Assembly: GCA_003229495.1 (NCBI GenBank)
Contig: QIEB01000260.1
Span: 1-10,119 of the forward strand
From: Flammeovirgaceae bacterium
Lineage (GTDB): Bacteria; Bacteroidota; Bacteroidia; Cytophagales; Cyclobacteriaceae
DNA length: 10,119 nucleotides
Reading direction: 5' to 3'
Shown: positions 7,103 through 10,119 of the stretch, in pieces
Position numbering within the stretch: the stretch's first letter is position 1
How the letters are laid out: each line of letters starts with the position of its first letter
Position numbers and translations under genes: made by a program
Notes under the pieces: generated by a model
The model's database searches: none
Told to the model about the DNA's origin: nothing
The model's input: the letters and a program-made list of their open reading frames with translations, nothing else

Positions 7103-7192
7103 TTGTGAGTTTTGAATTTTTAGTGTTGAGTTTTCCACATTGCGCGGCAGTAATAACTCATCACTAATAACTTATAATTAATAACTTACTAA
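7103..7192. repeat. 14-bp tandem repeats with imperfect inverted repeat in spacer
   Basis: Three adjacent 14-bp units, each beginning TAATAACT, fill 7151-7164, 7165-7178 and 7179-7192. To their left, TGAGTTTT occurs twice (7106-7113 and 7127-7134). The left part pairs with the first right unit: 7120-7134 with 7153-7167 matches at 13 of 15 positions around an 18-nt GC-richer centre. The whole spacer between murF and the next gene is thus made of this structure. It could end the murF transcript, act as a leader for the following gene, or be a low-complexity intergenic element that occurs elsewhere in the genome. A TATAAT at 7173-7178 is part of the repeat and is not taken as a promoter. Confidence 0.55.
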
Positions 7193-7195
7193 AGT

Positions 7196-7603
7196 ATGAA
7201 ATATTTCTTATTCATGATGTTAGCGGTTATTGCCCTTCAGGTTTATGCTCAGGACCAGCAGCAGTACCAAGATCCTCAAAACATGCCGGTAAAACCCACC
7301 AATACAGACTGTCAAGAGTTGCCGGAGACTTTTGTAGATTTGTCTGAAGCTCTTTCAGCACTTCAGAACACTCGCTTTCATTATGATCAAAAAGTAAAAA
7401 CAACCCGTACCAGTGGCTTGATGCAAGCCAGGTTTGTGTCCTGTGATTTCAAGACGGGTTTTCTGTTGATCCGCTATGATAGTAAGGACCAGATCTATCC
7501 AAACATTGAACTTCAACTTTGGGAACAATTCCAGCAGACCGCCGACATAGATGGATTTTATTTAGAAAGAATCGAGAATCTTCCAACCATAGCCGACAAA
7601 TGA
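7196..7603 (+). CDS. small exported protein of unknown function
   Basis: A 135-aa protein with a clear signal peptide: MK, a hydrophobic core to about residue 16, and a probable signal peptidase I site after A18 (VYA|QDQQ). The mature part is Gln/Asp/Pro rich at first (19-40), then becomes an ordered alpha/beta stretch. Two cysteines (C39, C83) could form a disulfide in the periplasm. Residues about 79-125 (SCDFKTGFLLIRYD, then IYPNIELQLWEQFQQ and IDGFYLERI) recall the order of strands and helix in the KTSC domain, but the KTSC signature itself is absent, so this is only a suggestion. The ATG at 7196 follows the repeat region. The stop shares ATGA with the DUF2461 gene, so the two are probably co-translated although one is exported and the other appears cytoplasmic. 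I do not recognise the family. Confidence 0.78.
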   Translation: MKYFLFMMLAVIALQVYAQDQQQYQDPQNMPVKPTNTDCQELPETFVDLSEALSALQNTRFHYDQKVKTTRTSGLMQARFVSCDFKTGFLLIRYDSKDQIYPNIELQLWEQFQQTADIDGFYLERIENLPTIADK

Positions 7604-8262
7604 ACCAGACAAAGAAAATCTTAAATTTCCTGAATGACCTGAAAGCAAACAATTCCAAAGAGTGGATGCTAGCCAATAAACCTGAGTACCTAAAACAAAA
7701 ACAGGTGTTTGTTGAATTGGTGCAGAGCACTATAGAGGGGTTGTCTGGTTTCGATCAAAAGCTAGCAGGGCTGGAGCCAAAAGATTGCATTTTCCGTATT
7801 AATCGAGACATTAGATTCTCAAAAGACAAAACCTTGTACAAAACCCATCTGGGGGCTTATATGGCAGCTGGTGGAAGGAAATCCATGCTTCCAGGATACT
7901 ATTTGCATCTGGAGCCTGGAAATAATTCTGTGCTGGCTGCTGGTCTCTATCGTCCGGGTAGCGACCTGCTGAACAAGGTGAGACAGGAGATTGACTATAA
8001 TGGACAAGACTTACAGTCGATCGTGGAAAAAAGTTCGTGGACGAAAGAATTCGGACCACTGGAAGGCGAACGTCTGGCTAGAGCTCCTAAAGGATATTCC
8101 ATGGACCACCATATGATACAATACCTTCAGTTAAAGAGCTACCTGGTAGTGTTGAAATTGAAAGACTCGGAGGTGATTGCTTCAGATTTCCATACAATCG
8201 CTATCAAAAAATTTAAGCATATGCATCCGCTGGTCAATTTCCTGAACACAGCTATCTCCTGA
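7600..8262 (+). CDS. DUF2461 (TIGR02453) family protein
   Basis: A 220-aa protein with the DUF2461 pattern: an N-terminal helical stretch ILNFLNDLKANNSKEW (7-22), FDQKLAGLEPKDCIFRINRD (51-70), then RFSKDKTLYKTHLGA (72-86), GGRKSMLPGYYLHLEPG (91-107), and the C-terminal part with RAPKGYSMDH (161-170). The biochemical role of the family is not known to me. The protein has no signal peptide or membrane segment, so it is probably cytoplasmic. The frame is open upstream to 7519, but the start is best placed at ATG 7600-7602, which overlaps the preceding stop as ATGA and begins just before the conserved FLNDL motif. Codons upstream of 7600 lie within the previous gene and have no family match. A weak hairpin with T-run follows the stop. 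Confidence 0.9.
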   Translation: MNQTKKILNFLNDLKANNSKEWMLANKPEYLKQKQVFVELVQSTIEGLSGFDQKLAGLEPKDCIFRINRDIRFSKDKTLYKTHLGAYMAAGGRKSMLPGYYLHLEPGNNSVLAAGLYRPGSDLLNKVRQEIDYNGQDLQSIVEKSSWTKEFGPLEGERLARAPKGYSMDHHMIQYLQLKSYLVVLKLKDSEVIASDFHTIAIKKFKHMHPLVNFLNTAIS

Positions 8263-8280
8263 AACTGACCCAGGTACTTT

Positions 8281-8302
8281 TTCAATTGGTATTGAATTTT
8301 TT
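8281..8302 (+). terminator. weak intrinsic terminator after the DUF2461 gene
   Basis: The stem ttcaat (8281-8286) with attgaa (8291-8296), a TGGT loop and a following run of six T (8297-8302) lies 18 nt after the stop codon. Four more outer pairs (ggta 8273-8276 with tacc 8302-8305) are possible around an internal loop. The stem is AT-rich and therefore weak, but the shape and position fit a Rho-independent terminator. Confidence 0.45.
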
Positions 8303-8368
8303 ACCAGTAGTGAATCCGTTTAATTTGAGGAAGCTATGGAATGACTATTTGTTCTAAATTCCTCTTTT

Positions 8369-8680
8369 ATGAAATTTTTTTCAGTTTTACTATTATTAAT
8401 TGGTTGTCTGTTTTTTTCAGTCCAGGCTCAGGAACAGTCCTATGTTCCCAATGCCCGACAGGCTGTTCAGAAATCACGAATGCAACAATCTCAATACCTG
8501 GAGCTTACAAAGTATCCTGTGAATAAGCAACAGGGATCACTGCAAGCCGCCTCCAAAGCTAAACCAATAAACTACCAATTTGATCGTCCGGTAGCCATTG
8601 ATGGCCCAAAGCGACGGGGAAATAAACCTGGAGAATCTACCTTTGTCAAATTGGCTAACAACAGTAAGAAGCAATTGTAG
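8369..8680 (+). CDS. small exported basic protein of unknown function
   Basis: A 103-aa protein with a strong signal peptide (hydrophobic core FFSVLLLLIGCLFFSV) and a likely signal peptidase I site after A20 (VQA|QEQ). The mature part of about 83 residues is polar, with many Gln, Lys, Arg, Asn and Ser, no cysteine, no predicted membrane segment and a basic C-terminal half (GPKRRGNKPGE, then NNSKKQL). It looks unstructured or surface-associated, and no known domain was recognised. C13 sits in a LIGC context, but hydrophobic residues continue after it, so a lipoprotein is less likely. The gene stands alone 106 nt after the DUF2461 gene and its stop TAG abuts the stop of the AsmA-like gene on the other strand. 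The coding call rests on the signal peptide and clean start, not on homology. Confidence 0.68.
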   Translation: MKFFSVLLLLIGCLFFSVQAQEQSYVPNARQAVQKSRMQQSQYLELTKYPVNKQQGSLQAASKAKPINYQFDRPVAIDGPKRRGNKPGESTFVKLANNSKKQL

Positions 8681-10119
8681 TTACTGAGGAAGAGCGGTGC
8701 TGTCCGCTTCGTCAAAATCAAAAAATTCGCCCTGGTCAAGTTCCTGTGAGGCATCTTCAATTCCTTTGTTCCTGACAGCTTTGCGAAACTCCCATTTTTC
8801 TTCTTTCAGGTCTTGTTTGATCTTATCTTTCACCGCTGCCTTGTCGTAAACTACCCGGTAATCGTGGGTGGTTCCGGTAATTTTAAGGAATAAATTGGTG
8901 TTTAATCCGTCGTCCTCCAGAGCGCCGAAGTATTCGTCTTTGTCCTTTTTAGAACTTTTTATGGGCACTTTTAGCCGGTAATTGATGTCCTGATCAAAGG
9001 TATGAGTACCATTGACCGCAATAGTACTTACGTTTGATTGGACCACCATATTTGGCAGATATATTTTCCGGTCTTTTATCCGGATTTTGTTTTTTAAATC
9101 TGCAAATCTCAAACGCCGTAAATCCTGAGCATCGATGTAGCTTGATAATTTTTGGAGTGGTTCAAAGTTATTTAGCTCCCCGTTTTCTATAATTAATCCG
9201 GCATCGACCACCAGATCAGGTGAATTAAACCGCAAATGATCATCAAATGTCATATATGTATCGATTTCTGCAAAAGCTTGACCCCTTAGGTGCCTGTCTT
9301 CCAGAAAATCCTGACCGAAGTTCTCAAAGACATAAAACAAACTATCAAGGTAGATCCCCTGGTAGGATGACTTGGTATAAACCTTGATATTATCTTTCTG
9401 ACGGCCGTCAACCCTGCCATTCATGGCAATCTGACCCCCCAAAGTTTCAAAACGTATTTGTTGACCATGTGCTACCTGGTCTGATATCAGCAATTTTCCA
9501 GCGATCTGATTGCCCCTGAATCTTCTAAACTTCAAATGGTCGATTTTACAATTAAACGTCAATGCGAGCCTTGGATTGATCTCAAAAGAAGTATAGGACT
9601 GTTTGCCTTCCACGGTTTTATCGCGGGCTTTGGTATTACCTGTAAGTAATTCATCGAGATCAATATTCTGGGCCTGCAGATCTGCCTCGATACCTATTGG
9701 CTGATTTTTAGAGAAAATAAAGGCAATTATATTTCTGAAGAACCCATTGATGAGAAAGTCACTGTTGCCAATGGTACCTTTAAAATCGCTTATAGCCAAA
9801 TCCCTCCCATTAAAGAGAAAATGACCCCCAAAATCTCGAAAAGGCAGACTGTTCTTTTCAAGACTAAAATCCAAATTGTTGATGAATATTTCTCCGGTCG
9901 TTTTGAATTTGTCTACGGAGTTTGGGGTTTTCAGATAATTTATTGGACCTTCGAATGCAATGTCCATCTCCATTGTTCCCGTGGCCTCAGCTACTTTCCC
10001 CGAGGGTAGAAAACGCTGCCATGAATTCAGATCCAAGGTTCCTTCAAAATCACCTTTGATATGATAACTTTCCAAGTTAGTAATCTGAATATTTCCACTA
10101 AATGGTTGAGATTCCATTA
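8681..10119 (-). CDS. AsmA-like family protein, C-terminal part
   Basis: The last roughly 478 codons of a large envelope protein whose 5' end lies beyond the right edge. The frame is still open there, so the ATG at 10115-10117 is probably internal. The visible part is dominated by short beta-strand repeats typical of the AsmA/TamB-like superfamily of long periplasmic beta-groove proteins. The AsmA C-terminal signature is visible at about residues 303-386 of the fragment: VVDAGLIIENGELNNFEPL, then LRRLRFADLKNKIRIKDRKI and the VNGTHTFDQDINYRLKVPI strands. A charged helix and an acidic tail (about 425-478, FFDFDEADS) finish the protein. AsmA-like proteins are linked to inner-to-outer membrane lipid transport and outer-membrane assembly, which is the likely but unproven role here. 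Full-length Bacteroidota members are usually about twice this size. Its stop codon TAA directly meets the stop of the small exported protein gene. Confidence 0.85.
   Translation of the reverse strand, partial: MESQPFSGNIQITNLESYHIKGDFEGTLDLNSWQRFLPSGKVAEATGTMEMDIAFEGPINYLKTPNSVDKFKTTGEIFINNLDFSLEKNSLPFRDFGGHFLFNGRDLAISDFKGTIGNSDFLINGFFRNIIAFIFSKNQPIGIEADLQAQNIDLDELLTGNTKARDKTVEGKQSYTSFEINPRLALTFNCKIDHLKFRRFRGNQIAGKLLISDQVAHGQQIRFETLGGQIAMNGRVDGRQKDNIKVYTKSSYQGIYLDSLFYVFENFGQDFLEDRHLRGQAFAEIDTYMTFDDHLRFNSPDLVVDAGLIIENGELNNFEPLQKLSSYIDAQDLRRLRFADLKNKIRIKDRKIYLPNMVVQSNVSTIAVNGTHTFDQDINYRLKVPIKSSKKDKDEYFGALEDDGLNTNLFLKITGTTHDYRVVYDKAAVKDKIKQDLKEEKWEFRKAVRNKGIEDASQELDQGEFFDFDEADSTALPQ

Noticed and set aside
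7173..7178. TATAAT, a sigma70-like -10 box before the small exported protein
   Set aside because: It is formed by the 14-bp repeat, lacks a -35 partner, and does not match the TAnnTTTG type used in Bacteroidota.
7519..7599. N-terminal extension of the DUF2461 protein by 27 codons
   Set aside because: The codons lie inside the preceding gene in another frame, and the family pattern begins only after ATG 7600, which has a normal ATGA coupling.
8405..8407. Lipobox LIGC (C13) in the small basic exported protein
   Set aside because: Hydrophobic residues LFFSV continue after the Cys and a good signal peptidase I site follows at A20, so a lipoprotein is unlikely.
1..10119. Defence, toxin-antitoxin, phage, transposon or CRISPR content
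   Set aside because: No matching gene family, terminal repeats with transposase, or spacer-repeat pattern was found on either strand; the gene content is housekeeping and envelope-related.

Overview
The window looks like ordinary chromosomal DNA from a member of the Bacteroidota, most likely the Cytophagales. This is inferred from the AT-leaning composition, the mostly weak or absent Shine-Dalgarno sites, a TAnnTTTG-type -7 element, two proteins with close relatives in E. coli (YbdL and YafV) sitting in a tight housekeeping cluster, and Bacteroidota-style families (a long S41 peptidase, DUF2461, AsmA-like). No RNA gene, mobile element, CRISPR array, phage gene or recognised defence system was seen.

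Layout from left to right. The C-terminus of a TPR-like protein ends at 163 on the + strand. A short convergent spacer follows, then a membrane-anchored S41 carboxyl-terminal processing peptidase on the - strand (217-1854). A divergent intergenic region of about 260 bp (1855-2111) carries an inverted repeat and a likely promoter. From it a dense + strand run starts: a hemerythrin-type di-iron protein with a cysteine-less ScdA/DUF542-like N-terminus, RuvX/YqgF, peptide deformylase, a YbdL-type methionine/glutamine aminotransferase, a YafV/Nit2-type omega-amidase and MurF. The gaps in this run are 2 nt, -13 nt, 15 nt, -13 nt and 29 nt, so it probably forms one operon up to 7102. A 93-bp spacer with 14-bp repeats and an imperfect hairpin separates it from a small secreted protein that shares an ATGA overlap with a DUF2461 protein. 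A weak hairpin and T-run may end that pair. A further small secreted basic protein (8369-8680) then meets an AsmA-like gene on the - strand stop to stop with no spacer. The AsmA-like gene runs off the right edge.

How the genes fit together. The operon mixes housekeeping steps: 16S rRNA maturation (RuvX), N-terminal deformylation (def) and peptidoglycan precursor synthesis (murF). Inside it is a coherent metabolic pair. The aminotransferase and omega-amidase overlap by 13 bp and together fit the glutamine transaminase-omega-amidase route, in which 4-methylthio-2-oxobutyrate is returned to methionine and the alpha-ketoglutaramate by-product is hydrolysed to 2-oxoglutarate. Envelope functions (S41 peptidase, MurF, AsmA-like, small exported proteins) are spread across the window. 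I did not find an undescribed multi-gene system. The items most worth a second look are the degenerate RIC-like hemerythrin protein, the two unrecognised small exported proteins, and the non-coding repeats at 1994-2020 and 7103-7192.
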